This document shows positions 47,227 to 55,173 of a stretch of 64,000 nt of DNA, one piece after another. Location: the NCBI RefSeq assembly GCF_014640255.1, contig NZ_BMGP01000001.1, positions 785,851 through 849,850 of the forward strand, given 5' to 3'. Each line of letters starts with the position of its first letter. Within the stretch, counting starts at the first letter, position 1. The position numbers and the translations under genes were made by a program. Below the pieces are notes generated by a model. It saw only the letters and a program-made list of their open reading frames with translations, was not told the DNA's origin and searched no databases. The DNA is from Subtercola lobariae. Lineage in GTDB: Bacteria; Actinomycetota; Actinomycetes; Actinomycetales; Microbacteriaceae.

Positions 47227-48141
47227 CTAGATGCTGTCTAGTGCAGCGACGGTTGCGGCGTCGAGGTGTACGTCACCCGCGGCCACGTTGGCTTCGAGGT
47301 GATCGATACTCGCGGTTCCCGGTATCAGCAGCGTATTCGCCGAATGCGCGAGCAGCCAAGCGAGCCCGATTTGTGACGCCGAGTAACCGAGCCGCTCGGC
47401 TGATTCGCGCACCAGCGGTTCATCGGTGACCTTGGGCATAGTCGGCACCGCGCTGCCGAGCGGAAAGAACGGCACCCAGGCAATGCCTTCGGCCGCACAC
47501 AGCTCGAGCAGGGCTTCGTCGGTGCGTGCGACGAGGCTGTAGGCGTTTTGAACGCAGGCGATACCCACCGGAAGCGCGTGACTCAGTCGATCGAGCGTGA
47601 TGCTGCTCAGCCCGATGGCCCCAATCTTGCCCTCGTCGCGCAGGGCGATCATGGCGGCGAGCTGGTCGTCGAAGTCGACGATCTGGTCGCCCTCGGCCTG
47701 CCGTCTCGAGTTGCTGTCGGCGCGGCGCAGGTTGACCACGTCGATGCGCTCCAGGCCGAGGCTCGCGAGGTTCGCTTCGACGTTCTGCCGCAGCTGTTCA
47801 GGGCGCTGGGAGAGTCTCAGGTGAGGCTGGCCCCCGGGGTTCGGCTCTGCGCCCACCTTGCTCACAATGACCACACCGTCGTCGGGTTTCACTGCCTCGC
47901 GCAGTATCTCGTTGCTGAACCCGTTGCCGTAGAACTGCGCGGTGTCGATGTGATTCACACCAAGTTCAACGGCTCGCCGAACCAGGTCGACGGCCGCCTG
48001 GCGATCGCCGCGCAGGCGATCGAGCTGCATTGCTCCGTAGCCGACGCGAGAGACGGTGTGGCTGGCCAGCGGTGCAGGCCCGCCTGCATACGGGCGTTGC
48101 GGCGCACTACCGCTGTGAGAAGGTGACGCGATTTCAGACAT
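47227..48141 (-). CDS. Aldo/keto reductase
   Basis: About 304 aa from ATG 48141, which has AAGGA 8 nt upstream. The AKR barrel shows HIDTAQFYGNG (Asp and Tyr of the tetrad), SKVGAE (Lys) and VVNLRRAD, where the usual histidine is arginine as in some actinobacterial members. C-terminal IPGTASIDHLEANVAA is the NADPH-binding signature. It is divergent from a TetR gene with paired operators in the gap. Confidence 0.9.
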   Translation of the reverse strand: MSEIASPSHSGSAPQRPYAGGPAPLASHTVSRVGYGAMQLDRLRGDRQAAVDLVRRAVELGVNHIDTAQFYGNGFSNEILREAVKPDDGVVIVSKVGAEPNPGGQPHLRLSQRPEQLRQNVEANLASLGLERIDVVNLRRADSNSRRQAEGDQIVDFDDQLAAMIALRDEGKIGAIGLSSITLDRLSHALPVGIACVQNAYSLVARTDEALLELCAAEGIAWVPFFPLGSAVPTMPKVTDEPLVRESAERLGYSASQIGLAWLLAHSANTLLIPGTASIDHLEANVAAGDVHLDAATVAALDSI

Positions 48142-48173
48142 GCCGGGCATCCTTATGCAATGATGGAATAACC

Positions 48174-48222
48174 GGAGATACCTCCAGTACGGTCAACCTA
48201 TCGCAAGAACGGAGGTGTCTCC
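48174..48222. promoter_or_regulatory. Paired TetR operators between AKR and TetR genes
   Basis: GGAGATACCTCC at 48174-48185 and GGAGGTGTCTCC at 48211-48222 share the form GGAG-N4-CTCC, and each is close to the reverse complement of the other. They lie in the gap between divergent genes. The downstream copy includes the ribosome site GGAGGTG of the TetR gene. Confidence 0.65.
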
Positions 48223-48224
48223 AC

Positions 48225-48851
48225 TTGAATGCAGCAAACGCTCAGACTCAGGATGTTCGGCCCGAGTTCACCGGCGAAGTGCAGCGCCCCCTGCGCGCCG
48301 ACGCGCAACGAAACCGCGACCGCATCATCGAGGTCGCCAGGGCCATGTTTGCCGAATCGGGCGACGCTGTCGCACTCGAATCGATCGCCAAAGACGCCGG
48401 TGTGGGCATCGGAACGCTCTATCGCAACTTCGCGAGCCGCGAGGCGCTGCTCGAGGCGGTGTACGCGGTCGAGCTCGAAAAAGTGACGACCAATGCCGCA
48501 GATCTGCTCAGCCGGCTCGATCCCGAATCAGCCCTTCGTGCCTGGATGGGCCGTTACGCCGATTTCATTGCCGCCAAACGCGGCATTCTGCCGGCTTTGA
48601 GCGCGGGGGCGGCTCCCGGGCGGCGCAGTACGACGCGTGCTCGGGTGACTGCTGCCATCGACACCATCGTGGTGGCGGGCGTGCAGTCGGGCGCATTTCG
48701 GGCCGATGTGATCGCAGTCGACATCACGGCGCTGACTCAGGGCGCGTTCATCGCCACCTCGCGTGACGACGGGCCGGAGCGAATCGCCCGCCTGCTGAAC
48801 CTCATCGTCGACGCGTTGCTCGTGAACCCCGGGCGCACCAGGGCCAGCTAG
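48225..48851 (+). CDS. TetR-family regulator of the aldo/keto reductase
   Basis: About 208 aa from a TTG at 48225, seven nt after GGAGGTG; the open frame runs far upstream but across the divergent promoter. The HTH is DAVALESIAKDAGVGIGTLYRNF. The C-terminal domain is variable. Paired inverted repeats in the shared promoter region suggest that it represses the aldo/keto reductase and itself. Confidence 0.87.
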   Translation: MNAANAQTQDVRPEFTGEVQRPLRADAQRNRDRIIEVARAMFAESGDAVALESIAKDAGVGIGTLYRNFASREALLEAVYAVELEKVTTNAADLLSRLDPESALRAWMGRYADFIAAKRGILPALSAGAAPGRRSTTRARVTAAIDTIVVAGVQSGAFRADVIAVDITALTQGAFIATSRDDGPERIARLLNLIVDALLVNPGRTRAS

Positions 48852-48874
48852 CCGCGCCGACGCAACCTAAGGTC

Positions 48875-48932
48875 GAGCACCGAGCACCGAGCACCGAGGG
48901 TCGAGCACCGAGCACCGAGCCCCGAGCACCGC
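48875..48932. repeat. 7-bp tandem repeat, intergenic
   Basis: About eight copies of CGAGCAC (with one GAGGGT and one GAGCCC interruption) lie between the converging TetR and SDR genes. The pattern is a heptamer, so it would not hold a reading frame. Confidence 0.75.
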
Positions 48933-48973
48933 GGCTGGCGTGGAGATGCCGGTGACGCCGAGAATGCTGCGTT

Positions 48974-50056
48974 TCACGGCGTTTCTTCTCCCGCCGGGTC
49001 GGGCGTTGCGCTGAGCAGGTCGAGAGACACCTGCCACAGCCGCCGGGCATTCTCAGGGTCGACCGCGTAGTCGGCGACGCCGAGACGGATGCCCGGCTGC
49101 TGCGGCGCGGCTTCGGCGCAATCGGCGAAGTACCGGCCGGTCACACCGTCGACGAGTGGTGATGCCGCCAGCAGCACCGAGGTTGCAGCGCCCTGCTCCA
49201 CCGTCTTGTAGACGATGTCGGGGTTGTCGGCCTGAAACCGAGCGGGCGGGGCCGTGGGCTGGCTGTCGAGGTGTCTCATCAGGCCGGTGCGGATGCGCCC
49301 CGGTGTGAGCGCATTGACCGTAATGGCGTCGTTCTTCCAGCGATTGGCGGCTTCGACGGTGAATAGTACGTTCGCCGTCTTCGATTGGCTGTAGGCGGCC
49401 CACGGGTCGTAGGGGTCGTGTTCGAAGTTGATGTCGTCGAAGAGAACCGGGCCGTTCAGGTGACCTACCGAACTGACCACCACCACGCGGGCGCCGTGCG
49501 CCGCCGCTAAGGCATCGTGAAGGCCCACGGTCAGAGCGAAGTGGCCCAGATGGTTGGTGGCGAACTGCAGCTCCCACCCTTCTCGGGTGCGCAACTCGGG
49601 GGTGGCCATCACGCCGGCGTTGTTCACGAGAATGTGGAGCGGGCCCGACCAGGCGGAGACGAATGCGGCGATGGAGGCCTGGGAGGCCAGGTCGAGCAGG
49701 CCCACGCGAACGCTGCCGCTGCTTGTGCTGCTGTCGCTGTTGCTGTTGCTGTTGCTGCTGCTTGTGCTGGTGCTGCTGCTTGTGCTGTCGGCGCCACTTT
49801 CGCGCCCGCGCCCGCTGCTGCTGGCCTCGCCGCCGGTGGCGCCCAGCTCATCCGCCGCCCTCCGCCCCTGCTCGAGGTCTCGAACGGCGAGGGTCACCTC
49901 AGCGCCAGCGCTCAGGAGGGCGCGGGCGGTCTCGAGACCGATGCCCGAGGCGCCGCCGGTCACGATGGCGCGTTTGCCGGTGAGATCGACACCCGCAATG
50001 ACCTCTGCGGCGGTCGATTGCGCGCCGAACGGAGTTGTGATGAGTGGGGTGGGCAT
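48974..50056 (-). CDS. SDR-family reductase with a serine/asparagine-rich insert
   Basis: About 360 aa from ATG 50056, the second of two ATGs after AAGG. The core has GGASGIGLETARAL, NNAGVMATPE, VSSVGH and AAYSQSKTANV. In the nucleotide-binding half, between the helix after LAVRDLEQGRRAADEL and the strand VRVGLLDLAS, lies about 40 residues of Ser/Asn/Thr (SSSTSTSSSNSNSNSDSS), encoded by trinucleotide repeats at about 49690-49800. Homologues lack it. Divergent from a TetR gene. The reading frame is maintained throughout. Confidence 0.87.
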   Translation of the reverse strand: MPTPLITTPFGAQSTAAEVIAGVDLTGKRAIVTGGASGIGLETARALLSAGAEVTLAVRDLEQGRRAADELGATGGEASSSGRGRESGADSTSSSTSTSSSNSNSNSDSSTSSGSVRVGLLDLASQASIAAFVSAWSGPLHILVNNAGVMATPELRTREGWELQFATNHLGHFALTVGLHDALAAAHGARVVVVSSVGHLNGPVLFDDINFEHDPYDPWAAYSQSKTANVLFTVEAANRWKNDAITVNALTPGRIRTGLMRHLDSQPTAPPARFQADNPDIVYKTVEQGAATSVLLAASPLVDGVTGRYFADCAEAAPQQPGIRLGVADYAVDPENARRLWQVSLDLLSATPDPAGEETP

Positions 50057-50093
50057 GGGCATCCTTCGCGCTCGAAGATTCTGGGGTACGCTC

Positions 50094-50140
50094 TAAGTGG
50101 AGCTGAATCCGCTTACTACTATAAGTGGAGGCGGCTCCAG
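50094..50140. promoter_or_regulatory. Paired operators between SDR and TetR genes
   Basis: TAAGTGGA at 50094 pairs with TCCGCTTA (to 50115) as an imperfect inverted repeat. A second TAAGTGGA at 50122 is followed by a shorter match, TGGAG-GCGG-CTCCA (to 50140). Both begin AAGTGGA-N6-TCC and are 28 nt apart in the 110-nt divergent gap. Confidence 0.6.
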
Positions 50141-50166
50141 ATAGCAACCCCGATCAGTGGAGCGTC

Positions 50167-50772
50167 ATGACTCTTGAGCAGCCAACAAGCGGTGACCTCG
50201 CGCGGGGTCTGCGTGCCGACGCCCAGTCGAATCGCGACCGCGTGCTCGAAGCTGCGGCGCGCCTCTTTCAGACCGAGGGGGCCGACACCTCTCTCAAAGC
50301 CATTGCGAAAGAGGCCGGAGTAGGAATCGGCACGCTCTATCGGCGGTTTCCGACCCGCGAGGCCCTCATTGAGGCGACGTACCGAACCGAATCGGCCAAG
50401 CTCGCGGCTGCGGCATCCACTCTCGTGACGACGCTGCCGCCGGTCGCGGCACTACGCACCTGGATGGAACTGTTCACCGACTACATGGCCACCAAACACG
50501 GCATGGCCGATGCGCTGCGGGCCGTTCTGACGTCGGGCGGCGACCTGCGCATGCAGACCCGCGACCTCATGCAGCAGGCGGTCGCAGAGTTGATGGCCGC
50601 CGGCGTGGCGACAGACGAACTGCGGTCAGATCTCGACCCCGACGACGTGCTTCTCGCCATGGGCGGTGTGAGCATGATCACCGGCACCGCCGAGCAGCGC
50701 ACTCAGGCGGCACGGATGCTCGACCTGCTGCTCGACGGGGTCAAACAGCCCTCGACCCCCGCTTCGCGCTAG
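50167..50772 (+). CDS. TetR-family regulator of the SDR gene
   Basis: 201 aa from ATG 50167 after GTGGAG. The HTH SLKAIAKEAGVGIGTLYRRF and the N-terminal stretch LRADAQSNRDRVLEAAARLF closely resemble those of the TetR gene at 48225; the two regulators look like paralogues, each divergent from a reductase. Operators in the gap suggest control of the SDR and of itself. Confidence 0.88.
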   Translation: MTLEQPTSGDLARGLRADAQSNRDRVLEAAARLFQTEGADTSLKAIAKEAGVGIGTLYRRFPTREALIEATYRTESAKLAAAASTLVTTLPPVAALRTWMELFTDYMATKHGMADALRAVLTSGGDLRMQTRDLMQQAVAELMAAGVATDELRSDLDPDDVLLAMGGVSMITGTAEQRTQAARMLDLLLDGVKQPSTPASR

Positions 50773-50815
50773 CAGCGCCCTAGCTTCCCGCGTCGCATGG
50801 CATCCCACCAGCGTT

Positions 50816-50877
50816 GTGAGCCCGTTACGTCGAATTGAGGCCGCTACAACAGGCTCAACTCGACGTATCGGACTCAC
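50816..50877. terminator. Long imperfect inverted repeat between converging genes
   Basis: The 24-nt arms 50816-50839 (GTGAGCCCGTTACGTCGAAT...) and 50854-50877 pair at 21 of 24 positions around a 14-nt loop. The structure spans the end of the TetR region and the last codons of the hydrolase. It would be a strong bidirectional hairpin, though without a T-run. Confidence 0.6.
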
Positions 50878-51821
50878 TCGGAGGCGGAGGCGGAGGCAGA
50901 GGCGGCGGCGGAGGCGGGGCCGTCGGCGGCAGCGACGGGCGCCGAGCTGGTCGGGCGAGTCACGTGCGCAAGAATCCGCTGCCATTGGCTCACAATCGCC
51001 AAAGCTCCGGCGTTCTTGACGTCGACCACCCGTGAACCGCGGATGCGGCGGCCGTACCAGTGGCCGTCGCCGACGGTCGCCGTGGGGTCTCGATCGCCGT
51101 AGATCAGCAGGGTCTCGGCCGTGATGGCGGGCAGGTCGAGGGTCCAGGAGCGGTCGCGAAACGCGATCAGGTCGCTCGAGAGCCCCGCGGCGCCCTGCCG
51201 TGCGGCGTCGTCGATCATGCGATCGAGTCGGCCGCGAAGACCGCGCTGCGCCAAGACCGAGTCCGTTTCGTCGATACCGAGCGACTGGAGCGTGAGCTCA
51301 CCGTGAGCCGCGATGACACGCGAAAGTTCAGAGCGAGGGGAGAATGATTCGATGCGCGAAAGCCCGAGCATCCGCCGCACCGGTTCGATGAGCCCGCGAC
51401 CGCCCGCCTTCGCAAGACCCACGATCGCGAGCCGATCGACGAGTTCGGGGTAACGGGCCGCGAGCGAGAGGGCGGTGGCCCCGCCCGCGCCCCAGCCGAT
51501 GACGCCCACCGAACCGAAATCGACCGCGTTCATGTTGCGCGAGACGCGCTCAGAGTGGTTCAAGAAGTACGCGAGGTCGTCGGCGTGCTGCTCGATGGTG
51601 GGGTCGTCGTCGCGGGCGAACGGGTCAGACGAGCCGTAGCCGGGCCGGTCGATCATGAGCAGTTGGATGCCCGAAGCGGCCGTGATCAGCGGATCGGGGT
51701 CGAAGCCACCCGCCCCCGGCGCAGGGTGGCACACCACCACCATGCGCCGAGAACCCGGATCGCCTGCCGCGGTCAGACCGAGGGCCCGCCCCGTGGGGAG
51801 AGTGAAATGCTGATTCGCCAT
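50874..51821 (-). CDS. Alpha/beta hydrolase
   Basis: 315 aa from ATG 51821, with AGGAG upstream. The oxyanion strand reads VVCHPAPGAGGFDPDP, the nucleophile elbow position GWGAGGATAL has alanine where serine is expected (G-W-G-A-G), and the acid and histidine regions are LIYGDRDPTA and NAGALAIV. The lack of the usual Ser and His suggests a non-catalytic or altered member. The tail is an alanine/serine run (AAASASASASE). Confidence 0.8.
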   Translation of the reverse strand: MANQHFTLPTGRALGLTAAGDPGSRRMVVVCHPAPGAGGFDPDPLITAASGIQLLMIDRPGYGSSDPFARDDDPTIEQHADDLAYFLNHSERVSRNMNAVDFGSVGVIGWGAGGATALSLAARYPELVDRLAIVGLAKAGGRGLIEPVRRMLGLSRIESFSPRSELSRVIAAHGELTLQSLGIDETDSVLAQRGLRGRLDRMIDDAARQGAAGLSSDLIAFRDRSWTLDLPAITAETLLIYGDRDPTATVGDGHWYGRRIRGSRVVDVKNAGALAIVSQWQRILAHVTRPTSSAPVAAADGPASAAASASASASE

Positions 51822-51837
51822 GAACGCTCCTGCCTAG

Positions 51838-51879
51838 GTCAACCGTAACCAGTCGAGCGGTTTCGCGGAGACGGTTGAC
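51838..51879. repeat. Inverted repeat between TM2 and hydrolase genes
   Basis: GTCAACCGT at 51838-51846 and ACGGTTGAC at 51871-51879 are perfect 9-nt inverted arms 24 nt apart. They lie downstream of the TM2 gene and just upstream of the hydrolase gene, so they could be a terminator or an operator. Confidence 0.45.
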
Positions 51880-51901
51880 GTGACCGGCTGAACCCTGATG
51901 C

Positions 51902-52339
51902 TCAGCGCAGACCGAGAATCCGTTCGGTGTTCACTCGGCGCACCTGTGCGGGCAGGGTGAAGAGGTCGATCCAGAGGCCGATGGTGAACCACGAGAAGGT
52001 GAAGATGTAGCTCACGCCGCGCAGGGTGTTGCCGAGGTAGACCTGGTGCATTCCCGTCCAGCCGAAGAAGAAGAAGAGCGCGTAGGCGGTGAGCAGCGAG
52101 GCGCTCTTCCGCGAGGGCGTGGGGGCTGCAACGGCTAGGGGTGCGCTCGGGGCGGCCGGCGGGTTGACGTACACGATGGTGGTGGCGCCGCCGGTGGAGG
52201 TGTCAGTCGTGCCGGGTGCGGCACTCGTGGCTGAGCCGCCTGCGCCCGGCGTGCCGGCTGCCTGGGAATCGGGCGCGGTCGCCCCGGCCCTCGGGGTGGT
52301 CACAACGACGGGGGGCTGAGTGGGCTCGATGTCGGTCAC
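51902..52339 (-). CDS. TM2-domain protein
   Basis: 145 aa with a GTG start. The N-terminal 75 residues are Ala/Thr/Pro-rich and disordered. The C-terminal TM2 domain has two transmembrane helices: LLTAYALFFFFGWTGMHQVYLG and the following FTFSWFTIGLWIDLFTLP, with the conserved G-x-H-x-FYLG-like motif (GMHQVYLG). Function of bacterial TM2 proteins is unknown. Confidence 0.88.
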   Translation of the reverse strand: MTDIEPTQPPVVVTTPRAGATAPDSQAAGTPGAGGSATSAAPGTTDTSTGGATTIVYVNPPAAPSAPLAVAAPTPSRKSASLLTAYALFFFFGWTGMHQVYLGNTLRGVSYIFTFSWFTIGLWIDLFTLPAQVRRVNTERILGLR

Positions 52340-52478
52340 GGGGCAATCGTAGCCCCGAAAATCGGCGTCAGGGTGGAGATTCGCGGCACTCAGCCGAACG
52401 AGATGAAATTCACGCCCCGACCCCAGCTCGCGCGGCCCCAGCCGATAGCCTGAGGGTAGCCATCAAAGGAGAGAAACC

Positions 52479-53246
52479 GTGCTGCTGTCAGGTAAAACCA
52501 TCATCGTCACTGGCGGAAACAGCGGCATCGGCGAGGGTATCGTGGTCGCCGCCGCAGCCGAGGGTGCGAACATCGTCATCGACTACATCAGCAACCCCGA
52601 AGAGACCACCGAGATCATCGCCAAGATCGAGGCTGCTGGCGGCAAGGCCGTGGGCGTGCAGGCCGATGTGAGTAAGGCGGCCGATCTGCACACGATGGTG
52701 GCGGCAGCCGTCGAGGCGTTCGGGCGACTCGACGTGATGGTGAACAACGCCGGGGTTGAGACTCGCACGGGCATCCTCGACACCACAGAAGAGCAGTACC
52801 AGCGCGTGCTCGACATCAACCTCAAGAGCGCCTTCTTCGGCACACAGTTCGCGGCGAAGCAGTTCATCGCGCAGGGCGACGGCGGGCTCATCATCAACAT
52901 CTCGTCGGTGCACGAAGACTGGCCGATGCCGGGCAACATCGCCTACTGCGTATCAAAGGGCGGCACGCGGATGCTCACCCGAACCGCGGGCGTCGAACTC
53001 GGTAAGTACGGCATTCGCAGCGTCAACGTGGCGCCCGGTGCCGTGGCAACGCCCATCAACGCCAGCACCATGGCCGACCCGGCCAAGCTCAAAGACCTCA
53101 ACGACGCCATTCCGCTGGGGCGGCTGGCAGAACCGAACGAAATAGCCGATCTCGTGGTGTTCTTGGCTTCGGGTAAGTCGGCCTACATGACGGCGACCAC
53201 CGTCTTCGTCGACGGTGGCATCATGCAGGGCAGCGTGGGTCTGTAG
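52479..53246 (+). CDS. SDR-family oxidoreductase (glucose 1-dehydrogenase-like)
   Basis: 255 aa from GTG 52479 after AAAGGAGA. The motifs are TGGNSGIG, NNAGVETR, INISSVHE and YCVSKGG, with a C-terminal TTVFVDGG typical of classical SDRs. The overall pattern, including EDWPMPGNIAY, resembles bacterial glucose 1-dehydrogenases, but substrate cannot be fixed from motifs. It stands alone, convergent with the epimerase gene. Confidence 0.9.
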   Translation: MLLSGKTIIVTGGNSGIGEGIVVAAAAEGANIVIDYISNPEETTEIIAKIEAAGGKAVGVQADVSKAADLHTMVAAAVEAFGRLDVMVNNAGVETRTGILDTTEEQYQRVLDINLKSAFFGTQFAAKQFIAQGDGGLIINISSVHEDWPMPGNIAYCVSKGGTRMLTRTAGVELGKYGIRSVNVAPGAVATPINASTMADPAKLKDLNDAIPLGRLAEPNEIADLVVFLASGKSAYMTATTVFVDGGIMQGSVGL

Positions 53247-53303
53247 CCTGCTGTGCCCGCGGGCTTGCTGCGCCCGCGTGCCAGGCGCGCTCATGCTGCG
53301 GGC

Positions 53304-54158
53304 TCAACCACTGGCGTCGTCGCTCGCCACGCGCCGGAGTGACTCGCCCAGACCGATGTCGGCGACGATGACCCGGCCCGCGTAGCGCGCTCCGGGTTCG
53401 ATCAGCAGGCCGGCCTTGCAGCCGCCGAACGTCACGGTGATGGCGGCCGCGAGCACCGTGCTGTCGGGAACAACCCCGTCGTCGGCGCCGACTCCGCTCG
53501 GCAGGTCGACCGCAACCACAAGGGGCTCGGTGAGCCCGGTCGTCGCCGTACCCGACTCGCCCGAAGCCGTGCCTGCCGTCGCGTGCGAAGACGTTTCGGC
53601 GGTGGTTGCGGTGGTGGTGGTGTTGGCGGTGGCGGTGATGGCGCCGAGGATGCCCGCCACAATGTCTCGGGCCAGCCCCCGCAATGCCGGGTTCGCGCTC
53701 GTTCCGGTGCCGAGTATTCCGTCGAGAATGATGTCGCTCTCGGCCGCAACCCGGGCGACCTGCTCCACGTACGACGCACCATCGGCGATCCCGGGCGAGC
53801 CCCCGGCGAGCTTGGTGGCGCCCTTGTCGATGACGGCGGAGCCCCCGGCGATCACGGCGGCACCCGCGGCGACCGCCGCCGCCAACCCCTCCTCGTGGAT
53901 GCGCTCAGACGTCGGCGCGATCGCCACTCGCGCGCCAAGACGAGCGAGCTGCGCGGCGGCGAACAGCGCATCACCCCCGTTGTTGCCCGAACCCGCGAGA
54001 ACCAGCACGCGAGCCGCGCCGGTAGCGACACCAGACCTCTCGAGCAGGGCCCGGGTCTCTTCGGCAAGCGCCGCAGCCGCGCGCGCCATCAGCGGAATAC
54101 CCGCCGCGAGCAGCGGTTCTTCAGCGGCACGAACCTGCGCTGCTGTGTACGTCTCCAT
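53304..54158 (-). CDS. nnrE: NAD(P)H-hydrate epimerase (YjeF N-terminal domain)
   Basis: About 284 aa from ATG 54158; the longer open frame to 54380 runs into the next gene. The YjeF_N fold includes VLVLAGSGNNGGDALFAAAQL, DIILDGILGTGTS and VVAVDLPSGVGADDG. Before the last motif lies a Thr/Ala/Ser-rich insert of about 35 residues from (GGT/GTG)n-like repeats at 53577-53650. The ADP/ATP-dependent dehydratase half (NnrD) is absent here. It repairs damaged NADHX/NADPHX. Confidence 0.88.
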   Translation of the reverse strand: METYTAAQVRAAEEPLLAAGIPLMARAAAALAEETRALLERSGVATGAARVLVLAGSGNNGGDALFAAAQLARLGARVAIAPTSERIHEEGLAAAVAAGAAVIAGGSAVIDKGATKLAGGSPGIADGASYVEQVARVAAESDIILDGILGTGTSANPALRGLARDIVAGILGAITATANTTTTATTAETSSHATAGTASGESGTATTGLTEPLVVAVDLPSGVGADDGVVPDSTVLAAAITVTFGGCKAGLLIEPGARYAGRVIVADIGLGESLRRVASDDASG

Positions 54159-54219
54159 GTCTCGCTCTCCCACTTCCTCTCCCGCTCCGGCGCCGCCGAG
54201 CCTTGGACCCCGCCGAGCC

Positions 54220-54741
54220 TTACTCCTCGCAGAGCTCTTTGAGCGCGATGAGCACGGGGTTCTCCTCGCGAGCCGCCCCGTCGTCGGCGAATCGGCCCTC
54301 GCCACTCTCGTATTCCTCGTCGTCGAGCTCATCTTCGAACTCGTCGCCGTCATCACCCGCGCCCTCGAAGAGGTCGTCACCGCCCTCGCTCGGCCGCGGG
54401 TCTTCCTGCACGATCGTGATGCGCGTCGAATCGCCCGAACGCGTCAGCGTGTACGTCATGACGAAGTAGTTCTCCGGCACGTCGGCCAAGTCGGCCCGGG
54501 GCGCGAAGAGCGTGTACTTCAGGCTCTGAGCAGGTGAGAACTCGAGCACCGTTCCCCACTGCTCGAACCGCTGCCCCTCCCACTCCGAAATGAAGCGAAT
54601 GGGCCCGCCAACGCTCCAATCGGTGATGAGGTGACTGCCGTACTGCCAGCGCAGAACCAGTTCGGGCCGCGTGACGGCAGCCCACACCCGTTCGGTGCTC
54701 GCTGCGATGTCGATGAATGAGGTCGAGGTGGAATAAGCCAT
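54220..54741 (-). CDS. SRPBCC/AHSA1-like protein
   Basis: 173 aa. Residues 5-125 form a START-like fold beginning STSFIDIAASTERVWAAVTRPELV and containing PIRFISEWEG. The C-terminal 45 residues are strongly acidic (FEGAGDDGDEFEDELDDEEYESG). AHSA1-like proteins bind small hydrophobic ligands. It may be in a transcript with the epimerase 61 nt downstream. Confidence 0.85.
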   Translation of the reverse strand: MAYSTSTSFIDIAASTERVWAAVTRPELVLRWQYGSHLITDWSVGGPIRFISEWEGQRFEQWGTVLEFSPAQSLKYTLFAPRADLADVPENYFVMTYTLTRSGDSTRITIVQEDPRPSEGGDDLFEGAGDDGDEFEDELDDEEYESGEGRFADDGAAREENPVLIALKELCEE

Positions 54742-54811
54742 GCGTACACGCTAACGAGATGCTCCGACATTCGTTTGGCGTGTCACCGAGCATCCGTCTA
54801 CAGTCGGTTTA

Positions 54812-54829
54812 TTCGAACATATCTTCGAA
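54812..54829. promoter_or_regulatory. LexA (SOS) box
   Basis: TTCGAACATATCTTCGAA is symmetric at 16 of 18 positions and contains TCGAAC-N4-CTTCGA, one base away from the mycobacterial-type LexA consensus TCGAAC-N4-GTTCGA. It lies 66 nt upstream of the small gene at 54895. Confidence 0.7.
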
Positions 54830-54894
54830 TGATCTAGGCGAGCGGCCGAGCGACACCATGCACTGGCGACCCGCACCGGCGAAGGGAACTCAAC

Positions 54895-55173
54895 ATGATT
54901 CAGATCGACGAAGTGGTCGCAGTCTGGCTGAAAGACGGCCGCCCCAACCGCCTGGTCTGGCGTGCCAGGCGGTTTCGCGTCACCGACTCACCGACACGGC
55001 TTGCGGATGCCCTTCCCGAGCTCTTTCTCGACGCGAGCGCCCTGACGCATCCGCCGCGCCCCACCCCGGGCTGGCGGTTTCAGGCGACCGCTAACGACGG
55101 CGAGGCACGCGTCTTCGACATTCGGTACGACGAGCACCGCGACGTCTGGCTGCTGTTGCACACCTACGACTGA
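54895..55173 (+). CDS. DUF6504-like small protein, probably LexA-regulated
   Basis: 92 aa from ATG 54895 after GAAGGG. The sequence VWLKDGRPNRLVWRARRFRVTD followed by WRFQATANDGEARVFDIRYDEHRDVWLLLHTYD resembles DUF6504, a short all-beta family. I recall DUF6504 genes near ImuB/DnaE2 mutasome genes in actinobacteria. Here no such genes are adjacent but a LexA box stands upstream. Its end overlaps the end of the CPBP gene by 10 nt. Confidence 0.75.
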   Translation: MIQIDEVVAVWLKDGRPNRLVWRARRFRVTDSPTRLADALPELFLDASALTHPPRPTPGWRFQATANDGEARVFDIRYDEHRDVWLLLHTYD

